Part shown: piece after piece, positions 33,539 to 41,305 of the stretch
Numbering within the stretch: the stretch's first letter is position 1
Layout: every line of letters starts with the position of its first letter
From: Kitasatospora humi
GTDB lineage: Bacteria; Actinomycetota; Actinomycetes; Streptomycetales; Streptomycetaceae
DNA: 64,000 bases
Direction: 5' to 3'
Assembly: GCF_020907985.1 (NCBI RefSeq)
Contig: NZ_JAJJPA010000003.1
Coordinates: forward strand, 186,001 to 250,000
The notes under the pieces: generated by a model
What the model saw: the letters and a program-made list of their open reading frames with translations, nothing else
The model's database searches: none
Told to the model about the DNA's origin: nothing
Translations under genes and position numbers: made by a program

Positions 33539-33667
33539 GGGGCTGCTCCTTCGGCGGAGGCGCCTGGTCGACCGGGGAGGGCCGGGGCCGGCGGCGTACG
33601 ACACGGGCTACCTGCTGTGATCATCAGTTCTCTTATCGTAACGCCGCAGGCGGCAGCCCACAGACTG

Positions 33668-33702
33668 CTGCCCGGCGACCGCGGGTGTCGGTCGCCGGGC
33701 AG
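33668..33702. terminator. Terminator hairpin downstream of the DUF6296-like gene
   Basis: Perfect 13-base stem ctgcccggcgacc / ggtcgccgggcag with a 9-base loop, 15 bases beyond the stop of the minus-strand small gene. Confidence 0.75.
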
Positions 33703-33716
33703 CGGGGGTGAGGGTG

Positions 33717-33968
33717 TCACCCCACGGGGGAGCCGGTGCGCGGCAGGGGTACTGCGTGCAGGCACTGGTGCTGGTGGCCCTCATCGGCGTCCAAGCGGCT
33801 GGCCACGCCATCAGCGTTGATCGAGACCTGGAACTCCCCGGTCTCGTCCGTGTAGACGGAGTTACCGTCGACGGATCTTGGTGTCCAGTGCACCACGACC
33901 ACGGTCGCGGGCCGGTGCCCGCAGACTGGGCCTGGGAGGGAGACGGCATAGCGCTGGACGGGATCCAC
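33717..33968 (-). CDS. Small protein, probably DUF6296 family
   Basis: 83 residues from GTG 33968, with a very good Shine-Dalgarno gaggagg seven bases upstream; a longer frame upstream exists but is not protein-like. It begins DPVQRYAVSLPGP, then TVVVVHWTPRSVDG, VYTDETGEFQVSI and ends in a hydrophilic tail with LHAVPLPRTG. The alternation of short strands with DETGEF matches what I recall of DUF6296, small proteins of unknown function mainly in Kitasatospora; the family name is from memory. Its terminator hairpin supports a genuine gene. Confidence 0.6.
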   Translation of the reverse strand: MDPVQRYAVSLPGPVCGHRPATVVVVHWTPRSVDGNSVYTDETGEFQVSINADGVASRLDADEGHQHQCLHAVPLPRTGSPVG

Positions 33969-34383
33969 GATCCGACCTCCTCGGGGGCTGGGGCCCGGAG
34001 CTCGGCCGAGCCGACGTCCTTGCGTCTGCCCAGTTCGAGCCCGCTCAACCCTCGCGCGGCATGATCGTTTCTGCGCCCCGCCGTCATGCCGGAACGGCGT
34101 ACCAGGGCATCCGCAGGACGGCATGACGCCTGACCGGCCCCGACGACGGTCAGCCCCGGCTCCAGCAGCCACGGCGCGGAGTTCTCGGCGAGGACCCTCT
34201 CCGCGGCGACGACGGTGATCGGCATGCCCGCTGTTCCGCCGTCGGGCACGGCGGCGAACCGGAGCGCGGCCCGAGTTGCCACGGCTGATGGGCCAACTGA
34301 CGATGATTCGGCTGACCGCTGCCGCTCATCGGTTCTAGACTGCGGCCGCGATGACATTACCGGCCGGTAGGAATGGGGTTCGC
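33969..34383. other. Intergenic stretch, no gene recognised
   Basis: 415 bases between the DUF6296-like gene and the divergent amidase. A minus-strand frame contains a somewhat protein-like run (MPITVVAAERVLA, NSAPWLLEPG) but has no start signal or family and may be a gene relic. Confidence 0.35.
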
Positions 34384-35796
34384 ATGGCTCGTACCGCGGA
34401 GCAGCGGGTGCACGCATTCGGCGACGATGCGTTGGGCGAACACGACGCGGTCGCGCTGGCCCGGCTGGTGCGAAACGGCGAGGTCAGCCCCGAGGAACTG
34501 GCCGAGGCCGCCGCCCGGCGCGCCCGGCAGGTGGAGGACGCACTGGCCCCGGTCGCGTTCGCGTCGTACCAGGCGCCGAAGGTCGGCCGGCACCGCCGCG
34601 ACGCGCTGCTGCACGGCGTGCCCACCTTCCTGAAGGACAACGTCGACCTGCGCGGTATGCCCACCGGGCACGGCAGCGCGGCCTTCCACCCCCGTCCCGC
34701 TCGCTACACGTCGGGCTTCGCCGCACAGCTCCTCGCCACCGGCGTGACCGTGCTCGGCAAGACCCGGCTGCCCGAGTTCGGTCTCAACGCCTCCACCGAG
34801 TTCGGCACCGGAGAACCGGTGCGCAACCCCTGGCGGACCACGCACTCGCCGGGTGCCTCCTCGGGCGGCGCGGCCGCCCTGGTCGCCGCGGGCGTCGTGC
34901 CGATCGCGCACGCCAATGACGGCGGCGGCTCGATCCGGATCCCGGCCGCCTGCTGCGGACTGGTCGGCCTCAAGCCGACCCGCGGCCGGCTGGTCCTGAA
35001 CGACCAGGGTCGGCGGCTGCCGATCGACCTGGTGACCGACGGAGTGGTGACCCGGTCGGTGCGCGACACCGCCGCCTTCTTCGCCGCCGCCGAGCAGCAC
35101 CACCGCCCGTCCTCGCTGCCCCCACTGGGCCTGGTCGAGGGCCCGGGCTCCCGGCGGCTGCGGGTGGGCCTGGTGGTGGACTCGCCGGTTGCGTCGACCG
35201 ACGCCGAGACCCGGGTCGCCGTCGAGTGGACCGCCGCCCGCCTGGCCGATCTCGGCCACCACGTCGAACCGGCCACCCTGCCCTTCGGCGAGCAGTTCCA
35301 GCGGGACTTCACCCTCTACTGGGGCTTCATCGCCTTCCTGATCGCCGCCACCGGAAAGCTGCTGCTGGACCGCAGCTTCCAGTCGCGCCGCCTGGACGGC
35401 CTGACGCTCGGCCTGCGCCGCACCTTCCACCGCGAATTCCTGCGCACCCCAGGGGTGTTGCGCCGCCTGCAGGCCACCGAGCACGCGTACGCCTCGGTGT
35501 TCGAGGCCCACGACGTGATCCTCTCCCCGGTGCTCGCCCACACCACCCCGCCGCTGGGCCACCTGAGCCCCAACGTGCCGTTCGAGGAGCTGATCGAGCG
35601 ACTGCACCGGTACGTGGCGTTCACCCCGGTCAACAACGTGACCGGCGGGCCGGGGATCTCGCTGCCCACGGGTCAGACGGCGGACGGCCTGCCCATCGGG
35701 GTGCACCTGTCGGCGGCGCACGGGCAGGAGCGGCTGCTGCTGGAGCTGGGGTACGCACTGGAGGGGGAGGCGGGGTGGCGGCGGATCCAGGGGTGA
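34384..35796 (+). CDS. Amidase signature-family enzyme
   Basis: 470 residues from ATG 34384. The Ser-cisSer-Lys triad is visible: Lys in PTFLKDNVDLRG, and the Ser-rich loop SPGASSGGAAALVAAG with DGGGSIRIPAACCGLVGLKPTRGR carrying the nucleophile. The remainder (GISLPTGQTADGLPIGVHLSA) is standard. Family knowledge: hydrolyses carboxamides, e.g. aryl amides or 6-aminohexanoate oligomers; GatA-type work is unlikely because GatB/C are absent. Nearest relatives by motif are 6-aminohexanoate-cyclic-dimer hydrolase-like amidases, but I cannot fix a substrate. Confidence 0.88.
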   Translation: MARTAEQRVHAFGDDALGEHDAVALARLVRNGEVSPEELAEAAARRARQVEDALAPVAFASYQAPKVGRHRRDALLHGVPTFLKDNVDLRGMPTGHGSAAFHPRPARYTSGFAAQLLATGVTVLGKTRLPEFGLNASTEFGTGEPVRNPWRTTHSPGASSGGAAALVAAGVVPIAHANDGGGSIRIPAACCGLVGLKPTRGRLVLNDQGRRLPIDLVTDGVVTRSVRDTAAFFAAAEQHHRPSSLPPLGLVEGPGSRRLRVGLVVDSPVASTDAETRVAVEWTAARLADLGHHVEPATLPFGEQFQRDFTLYWGFIAFLIAATGKLLLDRSFQSRRLDGLTLGLRRTFHREFLRTPGVLRRLQATEHAYASVFEAHDVILSPVLAHTTPPLGHLSPNVPFEELIERLHRYVAFTPVNNVTGGPGISLPTGQTADGLPIGVHLSAAHGQERLLLELGYALEGEAGWRRIQG

Positions 35797-35825
35797 GGCG
35801 AGCGGGCCGGTCGGTTCGGTGACCC

Positions 35826-35862
35826 GCCGGCCGGGTCCGCCGCAACGGCGGCCCCGGCCGGC
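35826..35862. terminator. Bidirectional terminator between amidase and MFS genes
   Basis: 17-base stem gccggccgggtccgccg / cggcggccccggccggc with one G-T type mismatch and a caa loop. Confidence 0.8.
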
Positions 35863-35871
35863 TCGACGCGG

Positions 35872-37074
35872 TCAGGCGTGGGCGTGGGCGCGGCGCAGCA
35901 GGTAGCCGCCGGAGACGGCGGCGAGTACCGCCATGCAGGCGGTGAACACCAGGCCCGCGTGGGCGAGACCGAGTGGTTCGCTGAGCAGGCCGACACCGAT
36001 GACCGGGATGGAGATGCCGAAGTAGGCGACCACGAAGAGCGCCGAGAGGGCGCGGGCGCGGTGTTCGTCGGGAGCGGCGGCGGCGACTTCGCCCACGGCA
36101 CCGCGCAGGCCCATGCCCTGGCCCATGCCCCCCACGAGGGCGCTGAGCACCAGCGGTGGCAGGGTGGTCCACGCCAGCGAGGCGGCGAGCAGGGCCAGAC
36201 CGGCGATCAGGACCAGGCAGCCCAGCGGGATGGCCCGCGCACTGCCGAGCCGGGGCACCAGGAGCTGGCCGAGGGTGGAGGCGAAGAAGGCCGCGAACAC
36301 GATGAGACCGACGACCGCGTGGTTCTGGACACCCAGGCTCTTGGCCAGGAACGCCGGGCTGACCGCGGTGAAGACGCCCAGCAGCGAGAACCCGGCGAAG
36401 GCGGCGATCCCCGCCGGCACGAACACCCCGCGCACCTCGGGTGGCAGCGCGGGCCACTGCGGCCGGGCGCTGCGCAGCGGGTGGGCCCCGGGGACCGTCT
36501 CCGGCAGGAACCAGGTGACGGCGAACGACGCGGCGAGCAGCACCAGGTGCACGACGAACGGCAGGACCAGCGGGCCGGGCGCGTATTCGGCGAGGAAGCC
36601 CGACAGCAGCGGTCCGCAGCCCAGGCCGCCCATGTTGGCGGCGGTCGCGACGAGGCCGGCGCGGGCCTGGCGCCCGGGCGGGGCGAGCTCCAGGATGTAC
36701 GCGGTGGCGGTGCCGGTGAAGAGGCCCGCCGACAGTCCGGACAGCAGGCGGCCCACGAAGAGCAGCGGCAGGCCCTGCTCGGCGAGGAAGGCGACGGCGC
36801 TCGCGGCCGCGAGCGCCAGCCCGCACAGTAGGACCGGTCGACGTCCGACGGAGTCGGAGACGCTGCCGAAGAGCAGCAGGACACCGATCACGCCGAAGGC
36901 GTAGAGGGCGAACACAACGGTCACCGTCAGCTCGGAGAAGCCGATCTGCTGCTGGTACAGGCCGTAGAGCGGGGTGGGCAGGGTGGTGCCCGCCATGCAG
37001 ACAGCGAAGGCGGCCGCGGCCCAGAGGTAGCCCGTACGGCTCGCGGCAGACCCACCCGTCGGGCGATCCGTCAT
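35872..37074 (-). CDS. MFS transporter
   Basis: 400 residues from ATG 37074, with 12 predicted helices. The loop 2-3 signature is FGSVSDSVGRRPVLLCG, the usual MFS motif A (GxxxDRxGRR type), and a second copy-like region follows the central loop around PRLGSARAIPLGCLV. The N-terminus is PTPLYGLYQQQIGFSELTVT, as in the arabinose-efflux/DHA1 drug-exporter group. The frame could start upstream, but that part is Arg/Pro-rich and not membrane-like. Probably a proton-driven exporter; the substrate is unknown. Confidence 0.87.
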   Translation of the reverse strand: MTDRPTGGSAASRTGYLWAAAAFAVCMAGTTLPTPLYGLYQQQIGFSELTVTVVFALYAFGVIGVLLLFGSVSDSVGRRPVLLCGLALAAASAVAFLAEQGLPLLFVGRLLSGLSAGLFTGTATAYILELAPPGRQARAGLVATAANMGGLGCGPLLSGFLAEYAPGPLVLPFVVHLVLLAASFAVTWFLPETVPGAHPLRSARPQWPALPPEVRGVFVPAGIAAFAGFSLLGVFTAVSPAFLAKSLGVQNHAVVGLIVFAAFFASTLGQLLVPRLGSARAIPLGCLVLIAGLALLAASLAWTTLPPLVLSALVGGMGQGMGLRGAVGEVAAAAPDEHRARALSALFVVAYFGISIPVIGVGLLSEPLGLAHAGLVFTACMAVLAAVSGGYLLRRAHAHA

Positions 37075-37214
37075 CCACCCACCGTAGGGCGCCGGCCCCG
37101 GCGGTCCCCGGCTCGGCGGGATCGGATACGCCGGATGGCGCTGGTCCGCCACCAGGGGGAGGGGGCTTTGGAGGGGATCACGCGGCGCCGGCGATCGACG
37201 CCTCGGCCGACTGA

Positions 37215-37260
37215 CCGGTGGCGAACGGACCTGGTTTCCGCCAGGCCCGGTCGCCACCGG
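37215..37260 (-). terminator. Complex hairpin downstream of the PIG-L deacetylase
   Basis: Outer arms ccggtggcga / tcgccaccgg and inner arms cctgg / ccagg around tttccg, 17 bases beyond the minus-strand stop. Confidence 0.65.
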
Positions 37261-37277
37261 CGCGGCTCGCGCCGGGG

Positions 37278-38111
37278 TCAGCGCAGCCCGGCGAAGAGGT
37301 CGTCCTCGGGCACGGCCACGCCGGTGGCGTCCTGGACCCGCACGAAGGTCTCCACGCCCATCAGCTCGGTGAACCGCTCCTTGCCCATCTTCAGGAAGAA
37401 GATGTTCTCGCCCTGGCTGGCGTGCGCCGCGAGCGCATCGAACTTCTGGCCGCCGAACTCGGTGGTGTCCACCCAGGTGGTGATCTCCTCGTCGGGGAGT
37501 CCGATCTCGGGCATCGCGGTGGCCTCCGCCGGATCCGGCTCCTCCCAGTCCGCGCCCAACTCGCGCATGACCTCCCCGAACCGCTGCATCATCGAACGCG
37601 GCGCCGTCGTCCAGTACACCTTGGGCGTCATCCCGGTCATCGCCAGCGCGGCCATCGTGACGCGGTTCGCCTGGATGTGGTCGGGGTGGCCGTAGAACCC
37701 GTTCTCGTCGTAGGTGACGACCACGTCGGGCCGGTAGTGCCGCAGGAGCTCGGCGAGGCGGGCGGCGCCCTCCTCCACGGGTGTCCGCCAGAAGGCCCCG
37801 GGGGCGTCGTTGGCGGACCAGCCCATCATCCCGGAGTCGGCGTACCCCAACAGCTCGAGGTGACTGACCTTCAGGACCGCGCAGCTCGCCTCGAGTTCCT
37901 GACGGCGCATCGCGGCGACGGCGGCCGGATCGTGCCCGGGCTCGCCCGGCTTCACGCCGCCCGGCCCGTCACCGCAACCGCCGTCCGTACACGTGACGAG
38001 GACCGTGCGGATGCCCTCCGCCGCATACCGCGCGAGGACGCCCCCTGTTCCGGTGGCTTCGTCGTCGGGGTGCGCGTGCACCGCGAGCAGGGTCAAGGGC
38101 CGGTCAACCAT
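37278..38111 (-). CDS. PIG-L (LmbE-like) zinc deacetylase
   Basis: 277 residues from ATG 38111. AVHAHPDDEATGTGG carries the zinc ligands His and Asp and the catalytic Asp of the family; GFYGHPDHIQANRV carries the third zinc His. VTCTDGGCGDGPGG and the MRRQELEASCAVL helix are typical. The protein resembles mycothiol enzymes (MshB deacetylase, Mca amidase), and the ENIFFLKMGKERFTEL part near the C-terminus is like Mca, but neither can be assigned from one gene. Expected role: N-deacetylation of an N-acetylglucosamine-type or mycothiol conjugate substrate in the cytosol. Confidence 0.85.
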   Translation of the reverse strand: MVDRPLTLLAVHAHPDDEATGTGGVLARYAAEGIRTVLVTCTDGGCGDGPGGVKPGEPGHDPAAVAAMRRQELEASCAVLKVSHLELLGYADSGMMGWSANDAPGAFWRTPVEEGAARLAELLRHYRPDVVVTYDENGFYGHPDHIQANRVTMAALAMTGMTPKVYWTTAPRSMMQRFGEVMRELGADWEEPDPAEATAMPEIGLPDEEITTWVDTTEFGGQKFDALAAHASQGENIFFLKMGKERFTELMGVETFVRVQDATGVAVPEDDLFAGLR

Positions 38112-38322
38112 GAAACGTCCTCCGGTGTGAGAAGTGCTCGCTCCGAGTCTGCGGTACTCGGGCAGGCGGTTGCTCGCAATTTCCGGATGACCGGGTAGCT
38201 GGAAGCACGGGTCCACGGCGCACCGGTGCTCGTGCATCCAGGCCGTTCCGCTCCGTGGCGGCACCGCCGACGGAGCAGCACCCACTTCGGACCGGGTGGT
38301 TCGTTCCGGTGCGGCGGCGGCC

Positions 38323-38820
38323 TCAGGCCGCCTTGACCAGGTCCAGCCCGCCGCCGCGACGCGCGACGGGCACTCGGGCCTCGGCGGGCACCACGGTCAC
38401 GGCGCAGCGGGCGCGGGCCAGGCAGTGGCGGGCGACCTCGCCGTGCAGCAGGCGCTGGAGCCGCCCGCGGCGGCCGGAGCCGATCACCAGGAGGTCGTCG
38501 GGCCGGTCGGCGACCTGGAGCAGCGCGGGTCCGGCTTCGCCGCGGATCACCACCGGGGTGATCGGCTGGTTCACCGGGTAGCCGCCGAAGACCTCGTCGA
38601 AGACCTGGTCGAGGCGGGCGCGGGCGGCCTTCTCCCAGGCGGCGGCCAACGAGGGGCAGGGGTGGGCGCGGTAGGCCGGCTCGCCGCCGACCGGGGTCCA
38701 GGCGATCACCGGGACGAGCTCGACACCGCGTCGAGCCGCCTCCGCGGCGGCGCGTCGCAGGACCGCCGCGCTACGCCGCGAACCGCTGACGCCGACGATG
38801 ACCCGGGTGGACTCGGCCAT
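38323..38820 (-). CDS. Universal stress protein (UspA family)
   Basis: 165 residues, one Usp domain, from ATG 38820. N-terminal RVIVGVSGSRRSAAVL is the first strand with the nucleotide-proximal loop; LLVIGSGRRGRLQRLLHGEVARH matches the GxGxRG-(9)-G[ST] ATP-binding motif, with Glu-Val in place of the usual Ser-Val. CAVTVVPAEARVP is the closing strand. Family knowledge: ATP-binding regulator of stress or dormancy; partner unknown. The upstream region is AT-richer than most of the window and likely contains the promoter. Confidence 0.88.
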   Translation of the reverse strand: MAESTRVIVGVSGSRRSAAVLRRAAAEAARRGVELVPVIAWTPVGGEPAYRAHPCPSLAAAWEKAARARLDQVFDEVFGGYPVNQPITPVVIRGEAGPALLQVADRPDDLLVIGSGRRGRLQRLLHGEVARHCLARARCAVTVVPAEARVPVARRGGGLDLVKAA

Positions 38821-39036
38821 GGTGTGCTGCACTTCCCTCAGTCGTGGATCCGCTCGCTGCGGTCCTTTGTTTTTCAGGTGATATGAGCATAGCGCCTTAA
38901 GATCGTAGGTCAAGTCGGATGAGCTTCTTTGATTTCCTTAACGATCTCTTGATGCCGGCCGCTGCTCGTCCAGTCGACGCGCCTCGGGGCGGCACCAGTC
39001 CGAGCCGCGCCGCGGGTCGGGGCTAAGGTGTCCGCC

Positions 39037-40011
39037 ATGACGCGCACCCGCCTGTACCGCAACGGCAACCTGGAGCTGGAGGACTTCCCTGCTCAGGACA
39101 TCTCCGACTACATAGGAGACCCCGACTGCACGGTGTGGCTGGACGTCAGCGATCCGGACTCCGCGGACTTCGAGATGATCACCGAGGAGTTCGGCCTGCA
39201 CGCGCTCGCGGTCGAGGACGCCCGCCAGGAGCACCAGCGACCGAAGCTCGACCGCTACCGCACCCACCTGTTCCTGTCCGCCTACGCGGTCGCGCTCGAC
39301 GACGCGACCGGCGAGTTCGGATCGGAGGAGATCTCCGCCTTCATCACCCAGAACGCCCTGATCACCATCCGCAAGGGCACCCACTGCGACATGGACCACG
39401 TCGTCGAGCGCTGGGACAACGCCCCGGACCTGGCCAAGCAGGGCGTCGGCTTCCTGGTGCACGGGCTGCTGGACTACCTGGTCGACGGCCACTTCAACGC
39501 GGTCCAGGCACTGGACGACCGCATCGAGGCACTGGAGGACCTGCTCTTCGAGGACGGTCCCCAGCAGATCCAGGAGGTTCAGCGCACCTCGTTCGAGCTG
39601 CGCAAGAGCCTGGTCAAGCTGCGCCGCGTGGTGCTGCCGATGCGCGAGGTCGTCAACTCGCTGCTCCGCCGCGACATCCACCTGGTCAGCGAGCAGATGA
39701 TGCCGTACTACCAGGACGTCTACGACCACGTGCTGCGCGCCACCGAGTGGACCGAGTCGCTGCGCGACCTGGTCACCACCGTGATGGAGACCAACCTGAC
39801 CGTGCAGGGCAACCGGATGAACATGATCATGAAGAAGGTCACCAGCTGGGCGGCGATCATCGCGGTGCCCACGGCCGTCACCGGCTTCTACGGTCAGAAC
39901 GTCCCCTACCCCGGGTTCGGCGCCCAGAGCGGCTTCTGGGCCTCGACCATCATCATGATCGTCCTGTCGGTCCTGCTGTACGCCGTCTTCAGGCGCCGGG
40001 ACTGGATCTGA
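39037..40011 (+). CDS. CorA-family divalent cation channel
   Basis: 324 residues from ATG 39037 (GTG 39028 also in frame). It has a long acidic cytoplasmic N-domain, a helical stalk rich in charged residues (DDRIEALEDLLFEDG, SFELRKSLVKLRRV) and two C-terminal membrane helices. The loop after TM1 reads TGFYGQNVPYPGF: the canonical CorA Gly-Met-Asn is Gly-Gln-Asn here (39892-39900), while the trailing basic RRRDW end is typical. Family knowledge: pentameric Mg2+/Co2+ channel; the GQN variant may change ion selectivity or simply be a clade trait. Confidence 0.88.
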   Translation: MTRTRLYRNGNLELEDFPAQDISDYIGDPDCTVWLDVSDPDSADFEMITEEFGLHALAVEDARQEHQRPKLDRYRTHLFLSAYAVALDDATGEFGSEEISAFITQNALITIRKGTHCDMDHVVERWDNAPDLAKQGVGFLVHGLLDYLVDGHFNAVQALDDRIEALEDLLFEDGPQQIQEVQRTSFELRKSLVKLRRVVLPMREVVNSLLRRDIHLVSEQMMPYYQDVYDHVLRATEWTESLRDLVTTVMETNLTVQGNRMNMIMKKVTSWAAIIAVPTAVTGFYGQNVPYPGFGAQSGFWASTIIMIVLSVLLYAVFRRRDWI

Positions 40012-40047
40012 CGCCGGCCGTGGCCGCCGACCGGGCGGCCCGTCGGC

Positions 40048-40482
40048 TCAGCAGGGCTTCACGTGCCACGCGGGTGACCAGTCGTAGTTGCCCTGCAGGA
40101 TCTGGTTGTCGGGCCCGCCGGTGGCGGGAACGGTGGTGATGACGTTGCCGTTGGCACCCAGGATCCAGGCCTCCTGGCCGGCCGTCTGGTGGTTGGCCCA
40201 CGAGCCGGCGCCGTTCCAGCCGTACAGGTTGAAGGTGGAGCAGCTGTACAGGTCGAACCGGGTGCCGGACCAGGCGGTCCCGGTGTAGATGCAGAACGCG
40301 GTGTACGGGCAGTCCTCCCCGGTGCCCGCCGCCGGGACGCCGGTGACGCCACCCACCGAGGCGCCGTTGTTGCCGCCGGCGGTCACCCGGACCGAGGCGG
40401 AGGCCGCACCGCTCGGCCCGAGGGCCAGGGCGGCAGCGGCGGCGGTCGCGAGCACCGTCGCGAAGGCCGGCTTCAGGGCCAT
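40048..40482 (-). CDS. Secreted protein, peptidase inhibitor I36-like
   Basis: 144 residues. Signal peptide of about 30 residues ending GAASA. After a short Gly/Val spacer comes one beta-gamma-crystallin-like domain: EDCPYTAFCIYTG, GTRFDLYSC, WNGAGSWANHQT and a final Cys. The four Cys would pair in two disulfides. Family knowledge: I36/SMI-type proteins are extracellular, and some inhibit metalloproteases; others are structural. It is convergent with corA 36 bases away. Confidence 0.78.
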   Translation of the reverse strand: MALKPAFATVLATAAAAALALGPSGAASASVRVTAGGNNGASVGGVTGVPAAGTGEDCPYTAFCIYTGTAWSGTRFDLYSCSTFNLYGWNGAGSWANHQTAGQEAWILGANGNVITTVPATGGPDNQILQGNYDWSPAWHVKPC

Positions 40483-41020
40483 GAGGAGTCCTCCATCCCA
40501 TCACCTGACAGGCTGTCATTCCGTACTCGACCAATACCCGGTGCCGCGTGAGCCAAGACCTGCCGGCACCATTCGGGCGAGTCCGCCGGCAGCCGGTCGC
40601 GGGGCGGGTCCTGGTACCGCGTCACCGCAACCTGGCGCTCGGGGAGGGGCCGTCGTAGCGTCGGCCGACCTGGTGATTGAGCAGGGCACGGTGAACCGCG
40701 TCTTTCTCGGCCGCCTCTTCGCGTGAATCCAGTCTTCTTCGTGGTGGGCGGCGTGACCGCGCCTCGGTGGCGGATCAGCCGGGTCGGCGCACCGGCTCGC
40801 ACCGGCCCGCTGCCGGTGCGGGCCGCCCGGCGGGCGGTGTGCTCCCGCCGCCGAGCGGGGCCCGGGGCGGATGCCGCCACCTCGGCGCGGCTCTTCCATG
40901 CCTGGTGGAGCATGCCCACCCCCGCCCATCCCCGGCCGTGACCGTTCGGCGGTCGCCTTGGGCCATCGGCCCGGCTGCACCGGAATCCGTCCGGTCCGGA
41001 GTGGCTGCGCCGGCCGTCCG
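40483..41020. other. Intergenic stretch, no gene recognised
   Basis: About 540 bases upstream of the secreted I36-like protein and before the araB promoter. Frames on both strands are open but carry no motif or codon bias. I see nothing in it beyond promoter-like AT-rich patches near 40500. Confidence 0.35.
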
Positions 41021-41025
41021 TCCCC

Positions 41026-41066
41026 TTGGTGAGGCTCTTGTGGGTCGCTATTGTGAGCGCTAACAT
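41026..41066 (+). promoter_or_regulatory. araBDA promoter with LacI-type operator
   Basis: TTGGTG (41026-41031), 17 bases, TATTGT (41049-41054). The operator ttgtgagcgctaacat (41051-41066) overlaps the -10 and matches ttgttagcgctaacaa of the regulators' intergenic site at 14 of 16 positions. A leader of about 240 bases precedes araB. This is typical repressor placement. Confidence 0.7.
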
Positions 41067-41305
41067 CCTTGCTCGCAGCACGGTGAGGAGCGCGACGGAA
41101 CGCGTCAACCGCCCTCCGCTTCCCGCTTCTTACCGTGGCGCCCAGCCGACCGGTTGGCGGCTCCCGCCTGGCCGCTCCGGCCGGTGACGGTTCCGCGCCT
41201 TGTGAGGGTGAGGTGGCGGAACTCCGGGCCGGCCGCCGATCCGTCGTGCGGAACGTTTCGGCGGCCGGCCGCCTTCCACCCCCGCCGCGCACGAAGGACG
41301 AAACT

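Noticed and set aside
40026..40047. Terminator between corA and the I36-like gene
   Set aside because: gccgaccgggcggcccgtcggc can fold only with a bulge and almost no loop, so I left it out.
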